DNA of 49,125 bases, from the NCBI GenBank assembly GCA_012728855.1, contig JAAYEH010000689.1, positions 1-49,125 on the forward strand, given 5' to 3'. Under the pieces are notes generated by a model that was not told where the DNA came from, did no database searches, and worked only from the letters and a program-made list of their open reading frames with translations. Position numbers and translations under genes: made by a program. Origin of the DNA: Rhodopirellula sp. (GTDB lineage Bacteria > Planctomycetota > Planctomycetia > Pirellulales > Thermoguttaceae). Each line of letters opens with the position of its first letter. Positions within the stretch are counted from its first letter, which is position 1. Positions 15,988 to 24,899 of the stretch are shown in pieces.

Positions 15988-18900
15988 TCAGTCGGCGCCC
16001 TGCAAGGCAAACCATGCCTGCATCGGGTAGCTGCACGCGCATTTGGCCGACGCATCCGGAACCAGCACCAGCCCGCCGGCGGCAATGGCGTTGAACCAGC
16101 AGCCGGGCCGCATGCCGCCGAAGTTCTCCGTTCCGGCGTCGCGCGATAGGTCATGGTATCCCAAGGTGGCCGAGCGGAAAAGCACCAGGTTCGCGCCGGC
16201 GGAAAACTGGCCGCAGCCGTAGCTCCGCTCGATGCGGAGCGGCAGCGGCTTGCCCGTCTTCAGTTCCCAACACCCCCCTTCCGCGATAATCCGTTGGCCG
16301 TTGAGAATCGGCCGGGTCGTGTACTCGGCGGGCTGGTCCCAGAGTCGCTCGCCGGTCGCCGCGACGAAGGCCGCCATCCGGCCGCCGACCTCCGAAGGGA
16401 GGCGGAAGAAGTTGTGACGCACTGCTTGGTAGTACATCACAATGACTCCGTGCTCCACGCTCATACCCAACTGGGTTCCAAAGATATCCTCGTCCTGCTG
16501 CCATTGGATTGTTCCCGTCTGTGCGTCCAACGCCAGAAGCGTACCGCCGGGCTGCTCGCCGGCGGCCAGCCGGGGCCGATGCTTGCCGTTTGGAGTGGGA
16601 CTGTCGATGCGGTCCTGGAGGGCCAGCGGTCGGTCGATCAAGTAAATCCGTCCGCCCGCAATGGCGATGGCGTTGTTGCGGATCGAGTGGCGCGGCTTGT
16701 ATTGCCAGAGCAATCGACCGCTCTGGGCATCAAGGGCGAACAGCAGTACCGACTCGGTGAAGAGCCGCACGTCGCCGTAGCGCGGGCTGCCACGGTGCGC
16801 TTCATCGGACACCGTGCCGAAGACGACGCCGTCGTGACAGGCGAGGTATCCCCAGGCGCGATTCTTGTTGTCCCCGGCTACCGGCGTCTTCCATCGGGCC
16901 AGTTCACGTCCGCCGGCTAAGTCCAGACGCACGCAGAAATCCCCCGAGCGAACGTAGACGCTGTCGTCGCACAGACAATAGTTGCTGCCGGTATCACCGA
17001 CCCCGATGTCGTGATGCACTCCGTCATAGTCCTTGAGCACTCCGTCCAACCGAAAGGTCCACAGGAGGCGGCCGTTGTACGCGTCGAGCGCACACAGCCC
17101 ATCGACCCCCTCGGCCACCAGGCAACCGCGGCAAAACAGCGGCGCCGGCGCCTGGGCGTGGCGATCGGGCATCTCGAAAGCCACGTCCCGATACCAGAGC
17201 ATCGAGAGCGGCCCTCGGATGGCGTCGCCCGAACAAAGCGTATTTGCCGCATCGGCGTTTTGATGGGTCCACGAGCCGCCGTCTTCCAAAGGCCCTCGCC
17301 GGTCGAGTTGGAGACTGCCGGCTTTCCCCAGGCATGCCACACCGCCGAAGGGCCGCTGCAGCGCGCCAATTGCTTTCGGGGAAATCCAATCCGTGCCGCC
17401 GGAAAGCCCTCGCGACGACACGACCAGGTTGGCCAAGTACCTGGGATAGGGAGGCTCGGCCGGGTCGGCCTGATGAATCACCACGCGCGTGCCATAAAGC
17501 CCCGCGGCATCGAGACGGCGGCGCGCCGCGGCGACTTGAGCCGGGTCCGACTCGACGCCGTAGATCGTCAGCGACGAACGTCGCGCCATTTCCAGCGCCA
17601 GCTCGCCGGTGCCACAGCCCAGATCCACGCAGAATCCCTCGCGGACGCCGCTCTTGTCGAGAATTTCTTCGGCCGTCCCGGCGTAATCGATCGGACTGAC
17701 AGCGACCTGCGGATCATCGGCCTGCGTCTCCGCCGCGGACACCACGGTTGCCGACTGTCCGGATGCGTCGAAACCGTAGAGGATGCCGCGATCCGTGCTC
17801 ACCAGCAACCGTCCTCCCGAAATCGCCAGTCCTAGCGCCCGCCCCTCCACCTCATGCGACCAGCGGACGCGCTGTTGCGACAGGTCGACAATTTTCACCC
17901 AGCCGTCGCCGCCGCAGACCGCTTCGTCGCCGGCAACAATGACCTCGAAACGGCTCTCGTAGGTAGCCGGCAGGAAAGGCGTCGTGCTGACGCCGATCGC
18001 CCGCAACTCGGGCCGGGTTTGTGCAAAATACTGGTTCAGCGAGACCGTGCGGCCTTCGGCGCCCATCGGTAGAAACTCCATCCGCTTCCGGTACACGTCG
18101 CGAAGACGTGCCGAGTCTTCCAGCGCGGCTGCGAGCGGCGGCGGCAGCTTCGCGCCGCCGTCGACGGTAACGTCCGCCCGCGGCGCCAGCCCACGATAGG
18201 CGATCGTCGCGCCTTTGCGATCGACCGCTTCCATGTCTTTCCAGGCATAGGCGTCGGCCTGCTCGCCGTCGAAGAGGATGAGGCCGTCGCGGGTGGCCCC
18301 GACCGTGCCGCGGCCGCAGCGAGCGGCAAGTGTTCCCGACTCGGCGTCGAAAAGAAACCCTCCGTTGTAGAAATAGCGGTCGGCGAGCATCGCTCGCGCG
18401 CCGCCGTTGGTGTGGTTCTGCTGCAGGTGGTAGTAGAGCAACTCGCCACTGTTGCGGTCGAAGACGGCGGGCACGGCCCGCCCAGTCGGCACGTAGAGCC
18501 GATCGGCATCCGCAAGCAGGTAACCCTGGGGCGCCACACCGCTTTTGGCGGTCGCCCCGCCGTGCGGTTGGCCCATTTCGAGCGCGCCCGTGCGATCGTT
18601 GCTCCAAAGAACTTTGCCGGATTCCGGGTCGAGGGCGTGCAGGTAGATGCCGTCGCTCGGCCAGATTCCGGCGGCAAAATAGACCGTGTCGTCGAAAACC
18701 ACCGGCCCGCCCCGCGCCGGCCATCGCGAGATGAGCCGCTGGTTGCCGAGGCACTTTCGGTCGTCCGGACCGCCCCGGCGCTTCCAGAGGAGCTTGCCGT
18801 CGCGGATCGCCAGGGCGTACAGCCAGCCATCGTCGGCGGCGACGAACAGGCGATCCCGCCAGACCGCCGGGGCGAAGCGGACAGGCCCCTCGGTGAAGAA

Positions 18901-19224
18901 GGTCCAGCGGGCTCGGCCGGTAGCGGCGTCGAGCGCGACGACGCGGTCGTCGGCGGACGTTCCAAACATCGCCGTATCGCCCGTCGCCACGGGATGATGC
19001 ACGAGATCAAACGACATGCGGTCGGACGAAGGCCAGGCCGGCCGTGGCCGGGCGTGGCCGCGAAACGTCCAGCGCAGCGCGAGATCGACCGGCAGTTCTT
19101 CGCTCGTGTAGCCGCTCCTCGCCGCGTCGGCCCGGTACATGGGCCAATCCTCCGCGGCGGCTGGAATTGCCAGGAAAGAAGTAATGATTAGCGATATGCG
19201 GCGAATGATAGGCCCTCGATCCAT
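15988..19224 (-). CDS. Secreted PQQ-type beta-propeller protein with embedded methyltransferase domain
   Basis: 1078 aa with an N-terminal signal peptide (IIRRISLIITSFLAIPAAAEDW) followed by DWPMYRADAARSGYT, the classic start of PQQ-like (BamB-type) propellers in planctomycetes. Blades recur as ALDAATGRARW, ALDPESGKVLWSN, ALDAQSGRLLWQY and ALDAQTGTIQWQ. Between two propeller halves, at about 515-640, lies a class I SAM-dependent methyltransferase Rossmann fold: VDLGCGTGELALEMA (motif I, Asp534-Gly540), then YGVESDPAQVAAARRRL and HQADPAEPPYPRYLANLVV. Export of a SAM enzyme makes little sense in a periplasm without SAM, so this domain may be a binding module, or the signal peptide may lead to a different cell compartment. 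Known as a recurrent planctomycete architecture; function unknown. Confidence 0.85.
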   Translation of the reverse strand: MDRGPIIRRISLIITSFLAIPAAAEDWPMYRADAARSGYTSEELPVDLALRWTFRGHARPRPAWPSSDRMSFDLVHHPVATGDTAMFGTSADDRVVALDAATGRARWTFFTEGPVRFAPAVWRDRLFVAADDGWLYALAIRDGKLLWKRRGGPDDRKCLGNQRLISRWPARGGPVVFDDTVYFAAGIWPSDGIYLHALDPESGKVLWSNDRTGALEMGQPHGGATAKSGVAPQGYLLADADRLYVPTGRAVPAVFDRNSGELLYYHLQQNHTNGGARAMLADRYFYNGGFLFDAESGTLAARCGRGTVGATRDGLILFDGEQADAYAWKDMEAVDRKGATIAYRGLAPRADVTVDGGAKLPPPLAAALEDSARLRDVYRKRMEFLPMGAEGRTVSLNQYFAQTRPELRAIGVSTTPFLPATYESRFEVIVAGDEAVCGGDGWVKIVDLSQQRVRWSHEVEGRALGLAISGGRLLVSTDRGILYGFDASGQSATVVSAAETQADDPQVAVSPIDYAGTAEEILDKSGVREGFCVDLGCGTGELALEMARRSSLTIYGVESDPAQVAAARRRLDAAGLYGTRVVIHQADPAEPPYPRYLANLVVSSRGLSGGTDWISPKAIGALQRPFGGVACLGKAGSLQLDRRGPLEDGGSWTHQNADAANTLCSGDAIRGPLSMLWYRDVAFEMPDRHAQAPAPLFCRGCLVAEGVDGLCALDAYNGRLLWTFRLDGVLKDYDGVHHDIGVGDTGSNYCLCDDSVYVRSGDFCVRLDLAGGRELARWKTPVAGDNKNRAWGYLACHDGVVFGTVSDEAHRGSPRYGDVRLFTESVLLFALDAQSGRLLWQYKPRHSIRNNAIAIAGGRIYLIDRPLALQDRIDSPTPNGKHRPRLAAGEQPGGTLLALDAQTGTIQWQQDEDIFGTQLGMSVEHGVIVMYYQAVRHNFFRLPSEVGGRMAAFVAATGERLWDQPAEYTTRPILNGQRIIAEGGCWELKTGKPLPLRIERSYGCGQFSAGANLVLFRSATLGYHDLSRDAGTENFGGMRPGCWFNAIAAGGLVLVPDASAKCACSYPMQAWFALQGAD

Positions 19225-19469
19225 GAACTGTCTTTCTGGTTGTCCTTCGATTTGTGAACGTCGCTTTCTTCTACTCCAACCTCGCCTCCTCAGTTTAGCT
19301 CCGGAAGGCGCCGATCACAATCGCGCCCGCGGCGGCAACGGGAGGCACTCGGCCTCGTTCGAAAAAGCTTGCGAAGATCAATGCCGCTGCCGTATATTCA
19401 ACCTGGATCGCCGTTTCTTCCTCCCTCTCACTCAAAGATCCTGCCGAAGCCCACGAAGGAGAAGCCCCT

Positions 19470-20870
19470 ATGAAAGCCCTGAATACAACAGAGCGTGCGT
19501 CCGCCCATGGGTTGACGCGCCGTCGGTTTCTTGCCTGGTCGGCGGCGACGGCAACGGCGAGCATCGGCGGCCCTTCGGTCATTCCTTCATCTGCGTTGGG
19601 GCGGGATGGCGCCGCGGCGCCGAGCGAACGCATCACCGTGGGAATGATCGGGGTGGGACGCCAGGTGTGCGCTTACAATCTGCGCCGGTTCGCCGGGCAA
19701 CCCGATTGCCAGGTCGTGGCCCTTTGCGACGTCGACCGTTGGCGACTGGATGTTACCGACGAGCGCGTGGCCAGCTTCTACGGCGCCAAGCGTAAGATCG
19801 AGAACTTCGGAAATCCCGACCGCTACACCGACTTTCGCGAACTCCTCGCACGCGCCGATATCGACGCCGTGGTGATCTCTACGCCGGATCACTGGCACGT
19901 CCCGATGGCGGTCATGGCGGCACAAGCGGGCAAGGACGTCGCCCTGGAAAAACCAATTACGCGAACCATTCCCGAAGGACGCCTGCTGGTCGAGGCGATC
20001 CGCAAGCACAACCGCGTCTTCCGCATGGACAGCGAGTTCCGGTCGATTTCCGCCTTTCATCGCGCCTGTGAGTTGGTCCGCAACGGTCGAATCGGACGGA
20101 TCAAGCGGATCGTCTCCGGAGTGCCCAAGAGCGACACATCCTCGCCGACCGTCACCGAGGTTCCCGTTCCGAAGGATCTCGACTACGACCTCTGGCTCGG
20201 CCCCGCTCCGCGGAAGCCCTACTGCGAAGCACGCGTCCACGAGAACCGCGGCTACGAGCGTCCCGGCTGGATGCGGATCAGCGACTATTGCGACGGCATG
20301 ATTCTCAACTGGGGAGCCCATTTGAACGACATCGTCCAGTGGGGCAACAACTCGGAGCACACCTGCCCCGTCGAAGTCGAAGCCGTGTTCTGCGATCGTT
20401 CTCCCAACGGCCAAGGACTGTGGGATGTGCTCGGCGACTTCGAAGTCCACTACCGCTACGCCGACGGCGTCGAACTCGCCTACAAGAGCGATTCACCCTA
20501 CGTCCGTTTCGAGGGGGAGGAAGGCTGGGTCCAGGCGCACTTCGGCCGTCGGGGCATCGAGGCGGAGCCGGCGTCGATCCTCGACTCCCAGATCAAGCCC
20601 AACGAACTCCACCTGCCGTTGATGACCGAGGAACGCGATTTCCTCGACTGCGTGCGGAGCCGAAAGAAGACGCTGGAAAACGAAGAAGTGGCCCACCGCA
20701 CCACGTCGCTCTGTCATTTGGGGCTCATCGCTTTGCGGGTCGGCAATGGAATGCGACTGCACTGGGATCCGGAGGCCGAACGTTTTACCAACAGTAATGA
20801 AGCCAACCAGCACCTCGTGCTCCCCAGCGCTCGCGACCCATGGTCGTACGACAGGATCCTCAATTCATGA
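19470..20870 (+). CDS. Tat-exported Gfo/Idh/MocA family oxidoreductase
   Basis: 466 aa. The N-terminus carries a twin-arginine signal, TRRRFLAWSAATATA (from residue 16). An NAD(P)-binding Rossmann domain begins at ITVGMIGVGRQ. The conserved catalytic/cofactor motif appears as LEKP (Glu160-Lys161-Pro162), with STPDHWHV before it. The C-terminal domain includes GMILNWGAHLNDIVQWG, typical of the planctomycete secreted Gfo/Idh group. These proteins oxidise or rearrange sugars and sugar derivatives with tightly bound NAD(P), which is why they are exported folded through Tat. A GGAG site lies 8 bp before the ATG. It is followed by a DUF1580 gene and a GH10-like gene, which suggests sugar processing at the cell envelope. 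Confidence 0.92.
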   Translation: MKALNTTERASAHGLTRRRFLAWSAATATASIGGPSVIPSSALGRDGAAAPSERITVGMIGVGRQVCAYNLRRFAGQPDCQVVALCDVDRWRLDVTDERVASFYGAKRKIENFGNPDRYTDFRELLARADIDAVVISTPDHWHVPMAVMAAQAGKDVALEKPITRTIPEGRLLVEAIRKHNRVFRMDSEFRSISAFHRACELVRNGRIGRIKRIVSGVPKSDTSSPTVTEVPVPKDLDYDLWLGPAPRKPYCEARVHENRGYERPGWMRISDYCDGMILNWGAHLNDIVQWGNNSEHTCPVEVEAVFCDRSPNGQGLWDVLGDFEVHYRYADGVELAYKSDSPYVRFEGEEGWVQAHFGRRGIEAEPASILDSQIKPNELHLPLMTEERDFLDCVRSRKKTLENEEVAHRTTSLCHLGLIALRVGNGMRLHWDPEAERFTNSNEANQHLVLPSARDPWSYDRILNS

Positions 20871-21012
20871 GAAATTCTTTGTTGCGATCGGCAGAGCCCA
20901 GGAGGGCTAGGAGTGCCAGGGGCAGCCACGAGAGTATGACCGAATGGTGGACGCTCGCGACAAAGGACAGGCGATCTGGTGATCCGACGCGCTATGCACA
21001 TCGATTCATAGG

Positions 21013-21573
21013 GTGATTCCGCCGCCCGGTCAGACGGCCCAGCAATGGTTGACCGCCGTTATTCAATGGGTGGAGGATAGCTGGCACGGTTGCCGGTTCC
21101 CTTACGTGAGCCGTCCAAATTCTTCGACGATTTGGCGCTGGCACAAGTGCGGCGTCCAAGGCATCCGCCTCGAAACAATTGTGTGTGGCGGCCGGCGCTA
21201 CACCAGCCGCGAGGCGATTCAGCGCTTCATCGAGCGGACCAGAGCCGCATACGGGACGAAACCCTCCGCGGCCACGGCGTTCTCATTCCCGGACATCTCA
21301 TCATCACTGCTGCTCGATGGTTTGAAGAGATTCCTTCAGAAGGAGTGCCGACGGTATGGATTGGGCCAACAGGAGCGAGTCTTGATGATCGGGACGCCTG
21401 GGCGGAGGTCGAAGCGCGCGGCCGTCCGTCGTGACGATTCTGTCGATCATGGGGAGACTGGCAGCGGCGTCAGTTTCGGCGTAAGATCGAGCGGAACGAA
21501 CCGTACTCCCGTTGATCCCGATGCTCCCCGATCTAAGGAGATTTCGACATGCGATCCTGTGCGTTTCACGTAG
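21013..21573 (+). CDS. DUF1580 domain-containing protein
   Basis: 186 aa from a GTG start. Residues about 30-75 carry the DUF1580 pattern RPNSSTIWRWHKCGVQGIRLETI followed by GGRRYTSREAIQRFIER, a winged-helix/excisionase-like module nearly restricted to planctomycetes and usually found beside integrases or in mobile islands. Residues after about 95 are low in recognisable structure and run 25 bp into the next gene, so the true product may be shorter, or the gene may be decayed; a second frame (21300-21434) looks equally plausible as its tail. No integrase is visible here. A DNA-binding role is family knowledge; the target is unknown. Confidence 0.65.
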   Translation: MIPPPGQTAQQWLTAVIQWVEDSWHGCRFPYVSRPNSSTIWRWHKCGVQGIRLETIVCGGRRYTSREAIQRFIERTRAAYGTKPSAATAFSFPDISSSLLLDGLKRFLQKECRRYGLGQQERVLMIGTPGRRSKRAAVRRDDSVDHGETGSGVSFGVRSSGTNRTPVDPDAPRSKEISTCDPVRFT

Positions 21574-23900
21574 GGACGCCTGCCTTGCTCGTTCTTGCCG
21601 CCTTCGTCGCGATAAGACCAATCTCGGTCGCTGCGGACGTGCCTGTGCTGCTGAATGCCAATTTCAGGCAAATCGAACCCGACGGAATCCCCACGAATTG
21701 GCAACTCGTCCCGGGCGATCCTACCTCCCTCCACCGCGAGGCCAATCCGGCCGCGGCGAACAAGAGCGGTCTCGTGATTCAACATCCCGTGAAAGAACTG
21801 TACCTGCGCCAAAAGGTTACCATCGACGGATGTGAGCCGTTGTCCGTGGAAGGATTTTTTCAAGCAGACGCAGTCGAGATGGGTAAAAAGGACTACGCCC
21901 GGCTGTACATCCACCTGCTCTACAAGGATCGTCCCTACGACGAGCACTCCCACTTCTTCGTCGACTTGCCGCCGGGCACGTGGCCGCGACGGCGGTTTTC
22001 CGTACACGTACAGCCCAAACCGGGGCTGCCAGCGTCGGAACTGTGGGTGACGATCGCCACACGCTTTTCCAAAGGCGAACTGGGCGTCGACGACCTGTCG
22101 ATCGTTCCACTGGATCGCTATCGCGACATCAACCGCTGGACGCGCGCCGAGGAAGCCCTATGCATCGGCGACATGAGCCGGGTTCAGCCGGGATCGGCAT
22201 TGTCCGACGTCCGCAAACGGTCGCACTGGAAGGTGCTGGAGTACGAGACGCAAGATATCACCGGCAAGTGCATCGCCGCCATGCCCGACACCCAGGCCCC
22301 CGAGGTCACCCTTCCGCTGGGCCGGAAGGGGTGGCACGCGATCTACGTGGGACTTGGGGGCGTGGGGCGATTCGCATTCGGACAGGAAGTCTGCGCCCGG
22401 CTCAAGCTCACCGGCGACCGCGCTTTTGTCCCGCGGGCCTATTCCGCCGGCCGCGACGATATCGACGAGGTCTTTTTCAAGTGCGCCGACCTGACGGGCA
22501 AGGATCTTCACATTGCCCCGTGGCGGTTTTCCGGCTTCGCGGACCACCGGCAGGCGCCGGTCAGCCGTCCTTGTGTCGTGATGTACGTCAAATTGGTACC
22601 GCTCACCGTAGAGGAATCGAGCCGGGTAGCCGAGGAGTCGAGCGGGCGTGATACGAAGCGATTGATCGCCACGTTCGACGGATTCAGTTGGGTTCACGAG
22701 AATAACCCGACGACCGAAGCAGAATTCCTCGAGTACTTCGAGCCGTTTCGCGGCAGCGACTTCGGCACGTGGTATTGGCAGATCGGCGGCGCCGATCTGG
22801 TCAACTATCCGTCCCGGGTCGGCACGATCTCGGGCGAGCATGTCGACGATTTTCCGCGGAAGGGGGACGAGTACTTCACCCGCGCCGTCCAATCGTTCAA
22901 CGGCAAGGGGATCGATTTCACGAAGCTTGCCGTGGGGGCCGCGCGCGACATGGGGAACAAGATCCACATCGGGATTCGCCCCGCGGCCTGGCAAGCGCCG
23001 CCGCAGTTCGAAGACTATTTCTCATCCGATTTCTACCGTGCTCACCCCGAGTGGCGATGCCGCGACCGGGACGGAACTCCCGTGATGCGGATGAGCTTCG
23101 CCGTGCCGGAGGTGCGCAATCATCTGATCGGCGTCATGCGTGAGGTGCTGACGCGCTACCAACCCGACGGCATCGAAATCATCTACTTCCGCGGGCTGCC
23201 GCTCATTCTCTGGGAAGAGGCGTTCTGCCGGCAGTTCCAGGACCGCTTTCACGACGACGCCAAAGCGGTCAGTGAAGACGACCCGCGGCTGTTTGAACTG
23301 CGGTGCGAGATACTGACCGGTTTCATGCGAGAAGTCCGCGCGATGCTCGACGCCGCGCAGAAGTCGCAGGGACGGCGCGAGCGATATGCGTTGTCGGCCA
23401 GCGTGGTCCACACCCGCGAAGACAACCTTCGCCACGGCATCGACGTCGAAGGATGGGTGAAGGAAAGACTGGTCGATCAACTCGGTGTTTTTGCCTGGGC
23501 GTTCCACACGTCGCGCCGCCCGATGGACTTGGAGTGGTTCCTGGAGATTAGCGAAGGGACCGGCGTCGAAGTGTACCCGCTAATGATCGGATGGAAACTG
23601 CCCGGCGCTCGGGAGACGCTCGAGCAAGCCCGGGAGTACTATGAAAAAGGCGCCGCCGGCATCCTCGTCTGGGATCCCAACCCCGTCGGGTTCTTTTCCG
23701 CGGGCGCGGGCTACTCGGCCGCCCACGCCGGTTCGTACAACCGCCCGCGCGACGCCTATTGGCCGATTGTTACGCGACTGGGACATCGGGACGAAATCCG
23801 CAGTCGCCTGGAGGAGGGCCAGCCGGTGCCGACCCATGTTCCTCTGAAACGATACGGGGACTACTGGTTCGGCCGCTGGATTCCCGATGTCGGATTCTGA
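21549..23900 (+). CDS. Secreted GH10-like (family 10-type) glycoside hydrolase, putative
   Basis: 783 aa with a signal peptide (LLVLAAFVAIRPISVAAD). The first ~330 residues look like beta-sandwich/carbohydrate-binding modules (NANFRQIEPDGIPTNWQLVPG is typical of a CBM-like start). From about 370 a TIM-barrel-like region contains HPEWRCRDRDGTPVMRMSFA, PEVRNHLIGVMREVLTRYQPDGIEIIYFRG and AAGILVWDPNP, matching the arrangement of glycosyl-hydrolase-like 10 proteins (HPEW...VRxYLxxxxxEVxxRYxVDGIxxDYFR). The Asp of the DYFR motif is replaced (IIYFRG), so catalysis is uncertain. It lies after a Gfo/Idh oxidoreductase and probably acts on polysaccharide outside the cell. The ATG at 21549 overlaps the previous gene and has a TAAGGAG site. 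Confidence 0.75.
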   Translation: MRSCAFHVGTPALLVLAAFVAIRPISVAADVPVLLNANFRQIEPDGIPTNWQLVPGDPTSLHREANPAAANKSGLVIQHPVKELYLRQKVTIDGCEPLSVEGFFQADAVEMGKKDYARLYIHLLYKDRPYDEHSHFFVDLPPGTWPRRRFSVHVQPKPGLPASELWVTIATRFSKGELGVDDLSIVPLDRYRDINRWTRAEEALCIGDMSRVQPGSALSDVRKRSHWKVLEYETQDITGKCIAAMPDTQAPEVTLPLGRKGWHAIYVGLGGVGRFAFGQEVCARLKLTGDRAFVPRAYSAGRDDIDEVFFKCADLTGKDLHIAPWRFSGFADHRQAPVSRPCVVMYVKLVPLTVEESSRVAEESSGRDTKRLIATFDGFSWVHENNPTTEAEFLEYFEPFRGSDFGTWYWQIGGADLVNYPSRVGTISGEHVDDFPRKGDEYFTRAVQSFNGKGIDFTKLAVGAARDMGNKIHIGIRPAAWQAPPQFEDYFSSDFYRAHPEWRCRDRDGTPVMRMSFAVPEVRNHLIGVMREVLTRYQPDGIEIIYFRGLPLILWEEAFCRQFQDRFHDDAKAVSEDDPRLFELRCEILTGFMREVRAMLDAAQKSQGRRERYALSASVVHTREDNLRHGIDVEGWVKERLVDQLGVFAWAFHTSRRPMDLEWFLEISEGTGVEVYPLMIGWKLPGARETLEQAREYYEKGAAGILVWDPNPVGFFSAGAGYSAAHAGSYNRPRDAYWPIVTRLGHRDEIRSRLEEGQPVPTHVPLKRYGDYWFGRWIPDVGF

Positions 23901-23945
23901 CAGCGACCGTACCGTGTTCTTCAAGCCTTCCCAGCGGCTACGATT

Positions 23946-24899
23946 TCATCCCATCCGTTCTATTTCCGCACTACTGATCTCTCGTCCCGACTGGCCGCCA
24001 GTGCCTCCGATGAAAACGTCCACTCCGACGGACGAGGCCGATCGGTAGAATTCTTCCATGGCGTCGGCGAATCGTACCTCCGCTCGCCAAAACGGCAGAC
24101 TGCCCAGTCGCTTCACCAAGGCGGCCGACAACGGTGGTGTGCCGACCTCGCCGAAGAAGTCATCCGGCAAATCGCAGGTGCGCCAGTAGAGGGCGGGATC
24201 GGCCGGCAAGGGTTCGGCGGAGACCGGTTCTTCGGGCTCGGGGTCGTCGGCATCTTGAGGTTCGGCCCTCTTGCTGGCGGCGGGCTCCGCGCCGACCAGT
24301 TCGATCAGTTCCTCTTGCTTGATCCCGCGAAGCCGAAAGATCAGGAAGGGGTCGCGGTCGAATTCCTCGCCCAAAAGGTAATAGACCGCCGCAATGTGTT
24401 TACAGGGGTTCGACCAGTCGGGGCAGGAGCAATTGGTCTTCAGGTCTCCGCTCTTCTTGGGAAACAAGGAGAGCTTGGCCGCCTCGAATGCCTGCTCGAT
24501 GTCCTGCGGCATCTCGCCAGCGAGGAGCTTGGCCGCAAAGATGGCTTGCCCCGCCATGGCGGCGGCGACCTTCTTCCAGTCGGCCTTGGAGAGGGTCTCG
24601 ACCCGGATCGCCACCTTGTACGGCGTCGAGCGGGAGCCTTGCACTTGGGCGGCGATGTTGCCTTCGGAAATATCGACCGAGAGAACCTGGCCGCGACGGG
24701 CGTAGGACCGCCCGCGGCCAAGCCGGGCGCCGATGCTGAAGCTCTCCAGCACGGAGATCCAGCGCTTGGCCCACCAACTTTCGCCGAAGGCGCCCCGCTT
24801 CGATTGCGCCTTGATGCCCCCTTTCGCCTCTCGAGGCTTGGACGCGGGGAAGCGGGTCCAGCCGTAGTCATAGCTGCGATAGGAACTTCTTCTGGGCAT
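23946..24899 (-). CDS. SWIM zinc-finger family protein
   Basis: 317 aa. The SWIM signature CxCx(n)CxH is Cys157, Cys159, Cys166 and His168 in NCSCPDWSNPCKHI. The N-terminal region has the ARRGQVLSVDISEGNIAAQVQGSR strand pattern typical of the family; the C-terminal part is acidic and Pro-rich, then helical. SWIM domains bind DNA, RNA or protein, and standalone SWIM proteins are commonly encoded next to SNF2 helicases, as here. The start ATG overlaps the SNF2 stop as TGATG, so translation is coupled. Likely a partner of the helicase, cytoplasmic. The function of the pair is not established. Confidence 0.9.
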   Translation of the reverse strand: MPRRSSYRSYDYGWTRFPASKPREAKGGIKAQSKRGAFGESWWAKRWISVLESFSIGARLGRGRSYARRGQVLSVDISEGNIAAQVQGSRSTPYKVAIRVETLSKADWKKVAAAMAGQAIFAAKLLAGEMPQDIEQAFEAAKLSLFPKKSGDLKTNCSCPDWSNPCKHIAAVYYLLGEEFDRDPFLIFRLRGIKQEELIELVGAEPAASKRAEPQDADDPEPEEPVSAEPLPADPALYWRTCDLPDDFFGEVGTPPLSAALVKRLGSLPFWRAEVRFADAMEEFYRSASSVGVDVFIGGTGGQSGREISSAEIERMG

